Shown here: positions 42,144 to 51,803 of the stretch, piece by piece
Position numbering within the stretch: the first letter of the stretch is position 1
Layout: every line of letters begins with the position of its first letter
Source of the DNA: JAJDFU01 sp964640855
GTDB lineage: Bacteria; Bacteroidota; Bacteroidia; Chitinophagales; Saprospiraceae
Reading direction: 5' to 3'
Assembly: GCA_964640855.1 (NCBI GenBank)
Contig: CAZXIX010000003.1
Span: 1 to 64,000 of the forward strand
Length of the DNA stretch: 64,000 nt
The notes under the pieces: generated by a model
What the model was told of the DNA's origin: nothing
The model's database searches: none
Seen by the model: the letters and a program-made list of their open reading frames with translations, nothing else
Translations under genes and position numbers: made by a program

Positions 42144-43493
42144 TCGAACCGACCGTGCGGCCCACTGATGCTTGGACAATTCGTAGATAGCATAACCGAT
42201 CAGGATCAGGTATTCGAAAACCACGATAAAAAGGTTTTCCGAAAAAGGCATCTGGCGGTAAGAGAAGTAGGTAAAGAAAATGAGGGCGGTCCACAGTACC
42301 GGGTATCGGTATGGGGTAAACAGGCAAAAGACCAACGGAAGGATGGTATACCAGGGGTGTACGGTTGTGGCCAACAACAAATAGATCGAGACGGCGAATA
42401 GCAGTTGGCGAGGCAGACTTTTCCAATCCTTTGCTTGGCTGAAAAATGAAAGAGCCAGAATTCCGAACAAAGTGATCCCGGCCAGGTAGGGACCAATGGT
42501 CCGGATGGGATTATAGCCTACCCACCAGGTACCGATCCCGCGGATCAGGTAATACAGGCTGGCATTGAATTCAAATTTGCGGAAGTATAGATCCAGGCTG
42601 TTTCCCATATGCTGCCAGTACCCTCCCGAGAAAAGGGGCAGGAACAGAAGGGTCAGGGTCAAGGAAAAAACGATGCCGAATCCGATCAACCGCCCTGGGG
42701 ATAGCCTTCGGATCAGGAAAGGGAGGAACATGAGGGGGAGTAATTTGGTTGCCACCGAGAGGGCCCAGGCAGGCGCAGCCCACAACGCTTTCCCCTGTAC
42801 CAGGAGGTAAAAGGCCAACAGGAAAAAGAATACCATGCCTCCTTCGAAATGCAGGTTGCCCATCACCTCCAGTATGACCAAGGGGTTCAGGGCATAGATC
42901 AGGGCATTTCGGGCAGGTAACTTCAGTTTCTGGAGCAGGCGGGGAATGATCCACAAGTTCCCCAACTCAAAGGCAAAAAGAAAAATTTTCATCACCAGCA
43001 CGTTCCCTGCCAGATTGCCGGGTGCCATCCAGGCGGCCAGGGCAAAAATGGCCTGGGATACGGGCGGGTAAACCGTGAAGTAATTTGGAGAATTGAGTTG
43101 ATCGTATATATCGCGGGTCAGGCCCGTTATCTGCCGGCCTTCTTGGAGGTAATAAGACGGCAGTTGGGCGAAGGGATTTATCCCGGCTGCCCAAAGATGG
43201 CCGTCCCAGAAAAAACGGTACACATCATCCGATAGCAGGGGAAAGGAAAAAAGAAGGACCAGCCGTAAAGCAATCCCGAGCGAAAGGAAAAACGGCAGCT
43301 CGTTTTTGGACTGAACCGCCTGAAAACAAGCCCAGGAAAGGACAAAGAGCATGAGGTATTGCGCGATCAGGGGGAAAAAGCTGGAACGCTCTACCGTGTA
43401 CCCGATGCTCACCGTAAGGGCCAGCATGAGGAGGGCGGCGAGAAAGTGCCAAACAGGGACTCGTTGACCCAGTATCTTAAGCACATACTGCAT
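42138..43493 (-). CDS. Polytopic glycosyltransferase (GT-C, mannosyltransferase-like)
   Basis: A 451-residue membrane protein with about 11-12 helices. An early acidic loop motif (SDDVYRFFWDGHLWAAGINPFAQ) is typical of GT-C polyprenol-phosphate-sugar-dependent transferases (GT87/MptB-like). The start ATG at 43,493 (MQYVLKILGQRVPVWHF) is chosen; a longer open frame upstream runs antisense-like across the next gene. It is third in a minus-strand trio after a DPM1-like and a CslA-like GT2. It probably adds mannose or a similar sugar from a lipid carrier outside the inner membrane. Confidence 0.85.
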   Translation of the reverse strand: MQYVLKILGQRVPVWHFLAALLMLALTVSIGYTVERSSFFPLIAQYLMLFVLSWACFQAVQSKNELPFFLSLGIALRLVLLFSFPLLSDDVYRFFWDGHLWAAGINPFAQLPSYYLQEGRQITGLTRDIYDQLNSPNYFTVYPPVSQAIFALAAWMAPGNLAGNVLVMKIFLFAFELGNLWIIPRLLQKLKLPARNALIYALNPLVILEVMGNLHFEGGMVFFFLLAFYLLVQGKALWAAPAWALSVATKLLPLMFLPFLIRRLSPGRLIGFGIVFSLTLTLLFLPLFSGGYWQHMGNSLDLYFRKFEFNASLYYLIRGIGTWWVGYNPIRTIGPYLAGITLFGILALSFFSQAKDWKSLPRQLLFAVSIYLLLATTVHPWYTILPLVFCLFTPYRYPVLWTALIFFTYFSYRQMPFSENLFIVVFEYLILIGYAIYELSKHQWAARSVRS

Positions 43494-43519
43494 AACCGGA
43501 CAATTCTTTTTCAGGGCAT

Positions 43520-45073
43520 CTATTTCAGGCTCAGATGGCGCAGCGTGAAATAGAAGATGGAGCCGTACCCGATGGCCAGCATCAGGTGAAACACAATGAA
43601 AGTGGTATTCTGAATATACAGACCGCCGTAAACGCCTCCCAACAGGAAGTACAAGGCGAGCCCTCCTTCCAAAACGGTGGTCCAGGTCAATTTGCCTTTC
43701 AGGTACTTGTTGCGGCTTAAGGAATCCGATAGCGATTGGATGTTGAACTTGGGGGTGCGCACAAAGGCTGATTTTTTCCCGATATACCCCTGGATTACTG
43801 CGACGGTATTGTGCAGGGAAAGCCCCATGGAAAGAGACAGGAAAAGCGGGAACAGGAAAAGAAACTTCGTCATCGTACGCCAGAAAGGCACTCTGGTGTT
43901 GGTCGCCTCCGATTCCACGTTGCCCACGTAGTAGACGGCAATGATGGAAAGCAGGCCGGTCAGGAAAAGGGCGAAGAAGTTTTTGCTGAATCCGTACTGG
44001 ATCAGATCTCCCAGTAAAAAGAGGAGAGGGACACTGAAAAGCCCTGTCAAAAAGACAAAGACAAAAACCGTGCTGCCCAAAAGGTGCATGGTCGTCTGCA
44101 ACTTTTGGACGAAGTTCAGCGGCGAACGCCAAACGGTGGGCAGCATTTTGCGGGCCGTTTCGGCTCCTCCTTTCATCCAGCGGAATTGTTGGGATTTAAA
44201 GCTGTTCATCTCGGCGGGTAGCTCGGCCGGCGAGCCGACTTCGGGCAGAAAGCGGATTTTCCATCCCCGGATCTGGGCCCGGATGCTCAGATCCAGGTCT
44301 TCGGTCAGGGTGTCTGCCTCCCAGCCACCGGCATCCTCTATGGTTTTCCGTCGCCAGATGCCTGCCGTGCCGTTGAATTGCAGGAAGTAATTTCCCGCCA
44401 TGCGCCCGGCTTGTTCCACGGTGAAGTGCACGTTGAGCTGCAGGGCCTGAAGGCGGGTGATCAGCGAATAATCTTCATTGATGTGTTCCCAGCGGGTTTG
44501 AACCACCCCGACTTTCGGGTCCTGGAAGTAAGGGATCGTTTTGCGGAGGAAATCGGGTTTGGGGAGGAAATCGGCGTCAAAAATGGCGATGAATTCCCCC
44601 CGGGCCAGGGGGGTGCCGTCCCGAAGGGCCCCCGCTTTGAATCCCTGTCGATTATCTCGGCGGATCTGTTCGGCCTGCACTCCTTTTTTTCGCAACTCTT
44701 CCACCTTGGCGGCGACGATCTCTATGGTTTCATCCGTAGAGTCATCCAGCACCTGGATCTCAAAACGGTCAGGGGGATAATCAAATTCGGCCACCGCATC
44801 CAATAAGCGTTCGATTACGTATCGCTCATTGAATATGGGTAATTGCACCGTTACCATAGGGAACTCCTCTTCCGCTTCCTCCATGCTGCCGGCGAAAACC
44901 AGGGAAGCTTTGGAAGCCGGTTCCCTAACCGGCAGATCATTCTTTTGCCTCCGGGTCAGTCTCCGGTAGTGATAAAGAAGGTTGAACTGCATCAGACAGT
45001 AAACGGTGATGAACAGTAGGGCGACCGAATATATAGCCAGAACACTGTAAGCCAATACAGGCATGTTGATCAT
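43520..45073 (-). CDS. Membrane glycosyltransferase family 2 (CslA/BcsA-like)
   Basis: A 517-residue processive-type GT2. One N-terminal helix (VLAIYSVALLFITVYCLM) precedes the catalytic domain with VLDDSTDETIE, DADFLP, TEDLDLS and QQFRWMKGG (the QxxRW motif); about four C-terminal helices follow. It resembles plant CslA-type glucomannan and bacterial beta-glucan synthases. It makes a polysaccharide or glycolipid at the inner membrane from a sugar nucleotide, likely GDP-mannose or UDP-glucose. It lies 26 bp upstream of the GT-C gene. Confidence 0.93.
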   Translation of the reverse strand: MINMPVLAYSVLAIYSVALLFITVYCLMQFNLLYHYRRLTRRQKNDLPVREPASKASLVFAGSMEEAEEEFPMVTVQLPIFNERYVIERLLDAVAEFDYPPDRFEIQVLDDSTDETIEIVAAKVEELRKKGVQAEQIRRDNRQGFKAGALRDGTPLARGEFIAIFDADFLPKPDFLRKTIPYFQDPKVGVVQTRWEHINEDYSLITRLQALQLNVHFTVEQAGRMAGNYFLQFNGTAGIWRRKTIEDAGGWEADTLTEDLDLSIRAQIRGWKIRFLPEVGSPAELPAEMNSFKSQQFRWMKGGAETARKMLPTVWRSPLNFVQKLQTTMHLLGSTVFVFVFLTGLFSVPLLFLLGDLIQYGFSKNFFALFLTGLLSIIAVYYVGNVESEATNTRVPFWRTMTKFLFLFPLFLSLSMGLSLHNTVAVIQGYIGKKSAFVRTPKFNIQSLSDSLSRNKYLKGKLTWTTVLEGGLALYFLLGGVYGGLYIQNTTFIVFHLMLAIGYGSIFYFTLRHLSLK

Positions 45074-45179
45074 TTTTTAAGAGCGGCAAAAGTACAATAA
45101 TTATTAACTGCTGAGGTTCAACCGTTTCAATCTTCTTTGAGGCCTTTCTTCCGAAGGGGGACCGGGGAGCGTTTCTCCT

Positions 45180-45878
45180 TTACCAGAGTTTAAAAATAGT
45201 CCAAAGGATCTTGTGTCCCGCAAGAAGGGTGCCCCGGACCGTTCTGGAAACTTTGGAAACCCCGATCCGTTTTCGATAACTGACCGGAACTTCCCGGCAG
45301 ATCAACTTGTGCTTGGCGGCTTTGACCTGCATTTCCACCGTCCAGCCGAAATCCGGATCCTCCATCCGCAATTCCAGCAGCTTTTTCCACCGGATAGCCC
45401 GAAAGGGGCCCAGGTCTGTAAATACATAGCCGTAAAATATCCGGATCAGATGGGTAGCCAGCCAATTCCCAAATATCTGTTGGGGCATCATCGCTCCGGG
45501 TTCCATGTTCCCGAGTACGCGGGAGCCGATGACCAGATCTGCACCCTCTTCGAGAATGGGGCGAAGGAGGTGCGGCAGTTCCTCCGGATGATCGGAGTAA
45601 TCCGCGTCGAGGAAAACGACAATATTCGGTTGTTCATTTTCCGCTTTGCCTCGAATGTGTTCCATGGCCTTCAGACAGGCACTCCCGTAACCTTTCCGCA
45701 TTTGCGTTACGACGGTTGCCCCGGCTCTTTGTGCTGTTTGGGCGGTGTCGTCCGAACTGGCGTTATTACAAACTACGATTTCCCGAACCCATTCCCCGGG
45801 AATGTCCCGGATTACTTTCCCTATGGAAAATTCCTCATTAAAAGCCGGGATGATGACATCAACGATAGGATCGCTCAA
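45180..45878 (-). CDS. GT2 glycosyltransferase, DPM1/dolichol-phosphate-mannose synthase-like
   Basis: A 232-residue soluble or peripheral GT2: VDVIIPAFNEEFSIGKVI, NNASSDDTA, FLDADYSDHPEE (DxD-like) and the later DFGWTVEMQVKAAK. It has no C-terminal membrane helices, as in DPM1-type enzymes that load a sugar onto a polyprenyl phosphate. That lipid-linked sugar could be the donor for the GT-C protein at 42.1-43.5 kb, which makes the trio a coherent pathway (inference). Confidence 0.9.
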   Translation of the reverse strand: MSDPIVDVIIPAFNEEFSIGKVIRDIPGEWVREIVVCNNASSDDTAQTAQRAGATVVTQMRKGYGSACLKAMEHIRGKAENEQPNIVVFLDADYSDHPEELPHLLRPILEEGADLVIGSRVLGNMEPGAMMPQQIFGNWLATHLIRIFYGYVFTDLGPFRAIRWKKLLELRMEDPDFGWTVEMQVKAAKHKLICREVPVSYRKRIGVSKVSRTVRGTLLAGHKILWTIFKLW

Positions 45879-45976
45879 AGTAGTCTTTGCATTTAAATAA
45901 CAAAGCTAATAGCCAGTAGGCACACAGGTTGTCCGCATCGGCACAATTGGGGGAAGAAATGTTTTCGTTGGCCGGG

Positions 45977-46591
45977 TCAGTCGATGGATACGGCTGTCCA
46001 TACGGCAAAGCTGATTTCCCGGCCGATTTCCTCGGCCGTCTGGTCGTAGGCTTCTTTCTCCCTCCCGCTCCCGTCGCTTTTCTTGGGATCTTCAAAGGGA
46101 AGAGAGATTCGCTTTTCAGCCCCGGGTACAAAAGGACAGGCCTCATCGGCATCCGAACAAACCATGACGGCGGCAAATCCCTGTCTGGGGTTGGGAGGAT
46201 CCGAAAATACTTTGGACCACAACCGATGCATTTGTCCCTTCTGATTCCAACGGTAGCCGGAAGGGCTGTCGTCGGTTTTTTTTTCCAGGGCAAAGCCGGC
46301 CCGTTGCATGGCGGCTACGGCGTTCGGGTGGAATTCGGTGGCTTCCGTTCCTCCGGAAAAGGCTTCCAGTTTCCCGTACTTGAAAAAATCCGCCGCGGCA
46401 AGGAGCCACAGCTGGGCTATTTGACTTCTGCGGGAATTGTGGGTACAGATGAAGTTTACCCGGGCAGTTTCCCCGGACTTCTGTTTTTGATTCAGGTACT
46501 CCCCCAGCGTATGCAGCAGGACTTTTCGTTCGGGTGGGATCTCCGAAAATTGGGACTCCAAATGCCTTAAGGTCGTTTCCAGATCGGTCAT
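45977..46591 (-). CDS. Low-molecular-weight protein-tyrosine-phosphatase/arsenate-reductase-like protein
   Basis: A 204-residue cytoplasmic protein. The phosphate loop is CTHNSRR (Cys49 to Arg55, CX5R), as in LMW phosphatases and thioredoxin-linked ArsC. Later residues AVMVCSDADEACPFVPGAEKR contain further Cys residues (CX8C type) that in ArsC would shuttle the disulphide. No ars neighbours are present, so arsenate reduction is uncertain; tyrosine phosphatase activity is equally possible. The two glycosyltransferase genes nearby could suggest a role in polysaccharide control, but that is weak. Confidence 0.82.
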   Translation of the reverse strand: MTDLETTLRHLESQFSEIPPERKVLLHTLGEYLNQKQKSGETARVNFICTHNSRRSQIAQLWLLAAADFFKYGKLEAFSGGTEATEFHPNAVAAMQRAGFALEKKTDDSPSGYRWNQKGQMHRLWSKVFSDPPNPRQGFAAVMVCSDADEACPFVPGAEKRISLPFEDPKKSDGSGREKEAYDQTAEEIGREISFAVWTAVSID

Positions 46592-46711
46592 GGTTGAGAC
46601 AGGATTTTGCCAAAGCTTTCAAAAAGGAGGGAAGATGGCAAGCTTCTGCCCGAAAACCTTTTCATAATTCTTTTCAAGAATAGGAGCAAGTGTAAAAGAC
46701 AGAACAAATCG

Positions 46712-46719
46712 TAATTTTG
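46712..46719 (+). promoter_or_regulatory. Possible -7 box of the beta-helix lipoprotein gene
   Basis: TAATTTTG fits TAnnTTTG, 75 bp before the ATG. I find no good -33 element, so this is tentative. Confidence 0.25.
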
Positions 46720-46793
46720 GTGGCCTCGAAACGACCGGTCGTATGTAGATGCAAACCGGCTATTCGTTTTAATCCCGAATTGAAGGACAAGGC

Positions 46794-48302
46794 ATGAAGT
46801 TAGCTCTCCCCGCATTATTTGTTATCGCATTGACGGTTCTCTGGTCCAGTTGCATTCGGGATCCGGATTTTTTGACCGGGGATGCCGTTCGTCTGGAGTT
46901 TTCTGTAGATACCTTGCAATTCGACACGGTATTCACCCAAAGAGGCACGATAACCCGATCCATCCGGGTGCGAAATCCTTCCAACCAACCGGTCCGGATC
47001 TCCAATATTTTTCTGGAGGAAGGGGAAGAATCCTTTTTCCGGCTCAATGTCGACGGCCTACCGGGAAACAACCCCTCCGATGTCGAAATCTTCGCCGAAG
47101 ATAGCATCTATATTTTTGTGGAGGCGACGATCGATCCCAACCAGCCTCCTTCTGCCAGCCCGTTCGTTATCGAAGACAAACTGGTGTTCCAGTCCGGTGA
47201 AACCCAGCAAAAAGTGGTGTTGGAAGCCTGGGGGCAAAATGCAGTCTACCTGACCGGCCTGGAGGGCGGAAGAGCGGCCTTGCTCAGTTGCAACCTGGGG
47301 GAGTTTCGCTTCGACGATCCCCGGCCTTACGTCATTTTCGGCCAGCTGCTGGTTGACAGTTGTACCCTCGTCATCCCAGCCGGTCAACGGGTGTATTTTC
47401 ACGGGGGACTGGCCCAGACGGACGTGGATGGAGAAAGGGTCGCCTTTAACGATGGCTGGCTGTATATCCAGGAAAACGGCCAGCTATTGGTCGAGGGTAC
47501 GGCAGAGGAACCGGTCCTGATCCAAACCGATCGGCTGGAGCCGGTTTTTCAGGACGATCCGGGACAGTGGACCGGCATCATCTTCGCGCCGGGAAGCCAG
47601 GGGAACCGCATCGAATTTGCCGAAATACGCAATTCCATTGTAGGCCTGTATGTCGATTCAGCGGCGGATCTTTCCCTCAAAAACAGTACCGTTGCCTACA
47701 CTTCGGGAAGCGGACTGGTCGGTATACACAGCCGGGTGGATGTAGATAATTGCCTGTTCCACACCAACGGCTCGGCTTCTGTGCAATTGGTTCATGGAGG
47801 GGACTACCGCTTCACCTACAGTACGATGGCCAATTACGGAGTGGATGCGCCATCCATGGCCATGTCCAACTTCATCTGCTACGACGGTCCTTCGGAATGC
47901 CTGGAGATCGGGGTCAATCCCCTGCGCGTGACCGTAGTCAATTCTATCCTGAGCGGCTCTCGTTCGGATCAGATCCAGTTGGCGGATATCCTGGATGGAG
48001 CTGAACCGAGCGCTTTCGACATACGGTTTTCAAATTCCCTGGTCCGGGTCGACGATCTGCTGAGCGTGCAGGACAGTCTGTATAAGGATTTTTTCGAAAC
48101 CATCTGCAATCCCTGCACCTCTCTGGATTTTTTCGATCCTCTGTTTGCAGATCTTAATGAAGACGACTTTCGACTGGATAGTATGTCCTTGGCCATCGGC
48201 AAGGCCCTCCCCATCCCGGGACTTACCATCGACCGGGTGGGCAATCCCAGGGATCCGGACGAACCGGATTCAGGGGCCTATGAATATGTACAGGAAGAGT
48301 AA
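46794..48302 (+). CDS. Putative lipoprotein with right-handed beta-helix repeats
   Basis: A 502-residue protein with a lipoprotein signal (LTVLWSSC, Cys20). The N-terminal part (about 35-140) is an Ig-like strand region (RGTITRSIRVRNPSNQPVRISNIFLEEG). The middle and C-terminal part (about 170-460) has parallel beta-helix rungs (NSIVGLYVDSAADLSLKNSTVAYTSG). It is probably anchored to the outer membrane. No catalytic residues can be assigned; the fold is shared by polysaccharide lyases and adhesins. Confidence 0.85.
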   Translation: MKLALPALFVIALTVLWSSCIRDPDFLTGDAVRLEFSVDTLQFDTVFTQRGTITRSIRVRNPSNQPVRISNIFLEEGEESFFRLNVDGLPGNNPSDVEIFAEDSIYIFVEATIDPNQPPSASPFVIEDKLVFQSGETQQKVVLEAWGQNAVYLTGLEGGRAALLSCNLGEFRFDDPRPYVIFGQLLVDSCTLVIPAGQRVYFHGGLAQTDVDGERVAFNDGWLYIQENGQLLVEGTAEEPVLIQTDRLEPVFQDDPGQWTGIIFAPGSQGNRIEFAEIRNSIVGLYVDSAADLSLKNSTVAYTSGSGLVGIHSRVDVDNCLFHTNGSASVQLVHGGDYRFTYSTMANYGVDAPSMAMSNFICYDGPSECLEIGVNPLRVTVVNSILSGSRSDQIQLADILDGAEPSAFDIRFSNSLVRVDDLLSVQDSLYKDFFETICNPCTSLDFFDPLFADLNEDDFRLDSMSLAIGKALPIPGLTIDRVGNPRDPDEPDSGAYEYVQEE

Positions 48303-48344
48303 GATCCTTTATTTATCCACTCGTCTGCAGTTGCCAACAGGGCA

Positions 48345-48497
48345 TCCTCATCGGCCTTTCAAACGCTCCTGCATTCGTGAAAGGCGAACCCTACAGCCAA
48401 ACCCAAAAGGGTGGGAGGGTGAATGGAGTCGTATTCCATCCTACGCACCCAAACCTGCACCCAGGCTGCCAAGACTCGGGTTTTGCATTTAGTCTTG
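48345..48497 (-). repeat. Copy 1 of a stop-adjacent 3'-UTR repeat (core only conserved)
   Basis: It begins directly after the stop of the AI-2E permease gene. The best-kept part is 48,449-48,488, whose plus-strand words CTGCACCCAGGCTGC and GGTTTTGC match those at 59,575 and 59,601. The distal part has an inverted repeat CCTTTCA/TGAAAGG where copies 2 and 3 have a terminator, but no T tract. It is the most diverged of three copies. Confidence 0.5.
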
Positions 48498-49586
48498 TCA
48501 ACGAACCTCCTCCTGCTTCTTTTTTTCCTGCCTGGGCAAGTCATCGGAATCAAAGCTGGCGATTTTCCCGGATTGGGACAGGAACAAGGCGATTTTGCGG
48601 GTTTCCGGAAACTGTGAGAAAATGATCAGCAGGGAAACAGTAATGGGCACAGCCAGCACCATGCCCATGACTCCCCAGAGTGCCCCCCATAAGAAAAGGG
48701 AAAACAAGACCACCAGCGGGCTGACATTCAGCGTGCGCCCCATCATACGGGGATCTATGTAATTTCCCACGATCAACTGAATAGCTGCCACCGCGCCGAG
48801 GGTATAGAATACCGGACTCATCTCATCGAATTGGACCATGGCAAACAATACCGGCAAGGCAGTGGCCACCCAGGATCCGATGTTGGGAATGAAATTGAAC
48901 AGAAAAACGATGAAGGCCCAGAAAATAGCGAAGCGAAGGCCAATGATCGTCAGAACGCCATATACCAAAACGGCGGTCAGCAAGCTGGTGAAGGCTTTGA
49001 CACTCAGGTAGGTCCTCACGGATTCAGCAATGCGGTTCAATATAGAATCGGCTCTTTGGTAATCCGCATCGGTTTCGAAGAAAACGCGGAATTTCCGGCG
49101 AAACAGTTCCTGTTCCAGCATCAGGAAAATGACATAGATGAAAATGAGTAAAAGCCGCCCGGCAAAATTGGTCAATCCAGCCCCCAGGTTGGCCATAATG
49201 GGCCTCAGATCTATTCGCTCCAGAAGCGTACCGACTCGGGGCGCATCATCCAGCCCCAGATACTCGAGCATCTGATCCCCCATGGCTTCCAGGCTGGCCT
49301 GGTACTCTGAGGCGGAAACTGCCATTTTGTTCACCGTGCTGATCATGATATCTATACAGAGTGCGAGAAAGCCGATGATCAGGAGCAGGGATGCCGTGTT
49401 GGTGATCCAGCGGGGGATTTGCGTTCCCCGGATCCGGAAACGCTGGAAAAACTTGGAGAGCGTAGTGATCAAAAAAGTGATCACCACGGCGATGGCCAAT
49501 GGCCGCAGCAAAAGCTTGCCAATGTACAAGGCAAAGAAAGTGAGGGATAAAATCACAAACCAGGAAGCAATGCGCTGAGCTTTCAT
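48498..49586 (-). CDS. AI-2E family transporter (PerM/YdiK-like permease)
   Basis: A 362-residue polytopic protein. The N-terminal helices (SWFVILSLTFFALYIGKLLL, LAIAVVITFLITTLSKFF) and the conserved C-terminal segment IQLIVGNYIDPRMMGRTLNVSPLVVLFSLFLWGALWGVMGMVLAVPITVSLLI (given in parts) define the UPF0118/AI-2E family, which moves small molecules or ions. ATG at 49,586 is preferred over an upstream GTG/ATG region. The substrate is unknown. Confidence 0.93.
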   Translation of the reverse strand: MKAQRIASWFVILSLTFFALYIGKLLLRPLAIAVVITFLITTLSKFFQRFRIRGTQIPRWITNTASLLLIIGFLALCIDIMISTVNKMAVSASEYQASLEAMGDQMLEYLGLDDAPRVGTLLERIDLRPIMANLGAGLTNFAGRLLLIFIYVIFLMLEQELFRRKFRVFFETDADYQRADSILNRIAESVRTYLSVKAFTSLLTAVLVYGVLTIIGLRFAIFWAFIVFLFNFIPNIGSWVATALPVLFAMVQFDEMSPVFYTLGAVAAIQLIVGNYIDPRMMGRTLNVSPLVVLFSLFLWGALWGVMGMVLAVPITVSLLIIFSQFPETRKIALFLSQSGKIASFDSDDLPRQEKKKQEEVR

Positions 49587-49773
49587 ATGGCCAGGGTAAT
49601 GTATGCCCAAAATACAAGGGATTTGTCTTTCCTGGGGTAGGGAATCTCATCCGCGTGCGGAAGAACGACGAGGTCTCTTGCTTTCGTCAATGGATATTAT
49701 ATTAGGTTCTTGGAAAGATGAATGTAAAACCGGTATTTTAGATTGAGCATAAACGCTTTATAAACCGTCGACA

Positions 49774-51630
49774 ATGAATAAAAAACTACTTCGCTTCTTG
49801 ATGATAGCCCTGGGGATTGTGGTCGTCCTCCTGGTCGCAGGTCTAATTGTGGCTCAGAAAGTGGGGCCCAAAATGCTTCTGGGCTATTTGCAGGAGCGGG
49901 TGGCCAAAGAGACCCGTGGCCGGTATAGTCTGCAGATGGACAGCCTGGATTTTGATCTGTGGTCCATGAATGTGCATCTCGGAAAATTGGAGCTCAAGCG
50001 GGATAGCAGTGTCAACGCCTATTCGGGAATCCCGCTCCTGGATAAGTTCGATGTGGAAGCCCATTATACCGCCCTGGATGTCAATTACTTTAATCTTTTT
50101 CGGTTCGTTCTCTTCAATGTCATCCAGGTGGAGGACCTGAAATTGAAAGATCTGGCCTTCGTCCTTCGCAAAAACCGATCCTATGATCCGGATTCTCCGG
50201 CGGCCGAAGCCGATCTGCAGCAGGTGGATTCTATCCATCTGGATACCATTTTGGCGGATACCGATGCGGCACGCGAACTCCGGGAATCCGGCTCGGTCTT
50301 TTTCCCTACCCTGATCGTAGATGACTTGTTGGTCTCGAATGCATCCCTCGCTCTATACGATGGCCTCAAACCCTATCCCATCCAGTCTTTGGAAGGGCTC
50401 GAGCTGCACCTGGTAGACGTACATTCGAGCCAGGATGCTCCCTTTTCGGCGGAAGATCTATCGGTAAGTGTCAGGCATGCCTCTACGCTGGTCAGTAAAA
50501 ATACAGCCAGACTGGAAGTGTCGGGCCTGCACCTCACCCCCGACACCTTTCACATGGACACGCTCCATTTCGGCCATATCGTAAACCCTTACCGGATCAA
50601 TCGCATCAAGGGGTTTCGCGCCAGTTGGCTCGATATTGTGGCCCATGATCTCAATCTGACGGGGATTGATTACGAACGCCTGATCGCCGACACGGCTTTG
50701 ATCATCGACAAAGTCTCCCTGGGGCAACTTTACCTAACCTTGTTCAAGGATAAATCTGAGCCCGTGATCAACCCGGCTTATAAGCCCCTGCCCGCCGAAC
50801 AGATCCGGAGCATTCCTCTGGATATCGAAATCGATACGGTCGAGGTATTAAGCGCAGACCTTCATGTCGAAATGCAGGCTGCCAAAGCCACCCGCCCCGG
50901 GAGCATTGACCTCAATGACCTTTACCTGCTGGTTACCCATGTCACCAATTTGCCGGATGCCCTTGAGCGCAATCAGACCATGGAAGTCTTTGTGGAAGGT
51001 TTCATCAATCGGGTATGCCCGGTGATGGTGGATTTTCGATTTGATCTGACGTCTCCCGAGTCTGCCTACCAGGCTCATGCCGAGGTGGGGCCCGTGGATA
51101 TCACCGCGATTAACCCCTTCATGGCCAGTCAGTTCTTCATTGATTTCAAAAGCGGCTACGTAGAAGAAATGAGCTTCTACTACGATGGGAACAACAAAGT
51201 GAATGTGGGAGAAATGGACCTGCAGTACCGGGATCTGCGCGTAGAAAGAGCCAAAAATTTCAAAAAATACATGGAAAAGCATCCGCATACCGGTTTTTTT
51301 GCCGGGATCGGTAATATGCTGGCTCCCAGAAATCGCTCCAAAGACCAAAAGCACTACAAAACGGCTGTCATATACTACGAAAAGGAATTCAATCGGGATG
51401 TCATCCACGGGTTGATCCAATCCATGCTTTCGGGAGTCGTTTCCTCCGTGGGGCTGGCCACCAAGAACCTGGAGAAACGCCAGAAGCAGGCTGAAGAACT
51501 GGATTCGGAAGATATTCAGGAATCGGCCGAGAAAGCCAAACGCAAAGCCCGCAGGGCCGAAAAGAAAAAGGGAAAAGAGCATGTTCGGGAAAGCAGACAC
51601 CAGCGGAAGAATGAAGCGGAAGGCAACTAA
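49774..51630 (+). CDS. Large membrane-anchored AsmA-like protein, function unknown
   Basis: A 618-residue protein. A single N-terminal helix (FLMIALGIVVVLLVAGLIVA) precedes an extended beta-rich periplasmic region. Its start, LQERVAKETRGRYSLQMDSLDFDLWSMNVHLGKLEL, resembles AsmA/DUF748 bridge-like proteins that span the periplasm for lipid transport. The final 60 residues are highly charged and helical (KRQKQAEELDSEDIQESAEK, KRKARRAEKKKGKE). No catalytic motif is seen. The AsmA link is by pattern only. Confidence 0.8.
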   Translation: MNKKLLRFLMIALGIVVVLLVAGLIVAQKVGPKMLLGYLQERVAKETRGRYSLQMDSLDFDLWSMNVHLGKLELKRDSSVNAYSGIPLLDKFDVEAHYTALDVNYFNLFRFVLFNVIQVEDLKLKDLAFVLRKNRSYDPDSPAAEADLQQVDSIHLDTILADTDAARELRESGSVFFPTLIVDDLLVSNASLALYDGLKPYPIQSLEGLELHLVDVHSSQDAPFSAEDLSVSVRHASTLVSKNTARLEVSGLHLTPDTFHMDTLHFGHIVNPYRINRIKGFRASWLDIVAHDLNLTGIDYERLIADTALIIDKVSLGQLYLTLFKDKSEPVINPAYKPLPAEQIRSIPLDIEIDTVEVLSADLHVEMQAAKATRPGSIDLNDLYLLVTHVTNLPDALERNQTMEVFVEGFINRVCPVMVDFRFDLTSPESAYQAHAEVGPVDITAINPFMASQFFIDFKSGYVEEMSFYYDGNNKVNVGEMDLQYRDLRVERAKNFKKYMEKHPHTGFFAGIGNMLAPRNRSKDQKHYKTAVIYYEKEFNRDVIHGLIQSMLSGVVSSVGLATKNLEKRQKQAEELDSEDIQESAEKAKRKARRAEKKKGKEHVRESRHQRKNEAEGN

Positions 51631-51803
51631 TGCCTGACTCCCGCCCACAGCCCTTCTTTATCGCTCCATCGGGTGGATCCTGTTTCCGCTCCGGGTAGTT
51701 TCTGAAGCAGGATATGTTGGACCCATCGCGGTTTCTGCTTTTATAGGCAGGGTATAAGGTCTGCCATTTTTTCTCATCTTGCTTGCGGACTTCCGGTCGT
51801 TAT

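Noticed and set aside
43494..44132. N-terminal extension of the GT-C gene by 213 codons.
   Set aside because: It overlaps the CslA-like gene in another frame and has no membrane-protein character; the GT-C homology starts at 43,493.
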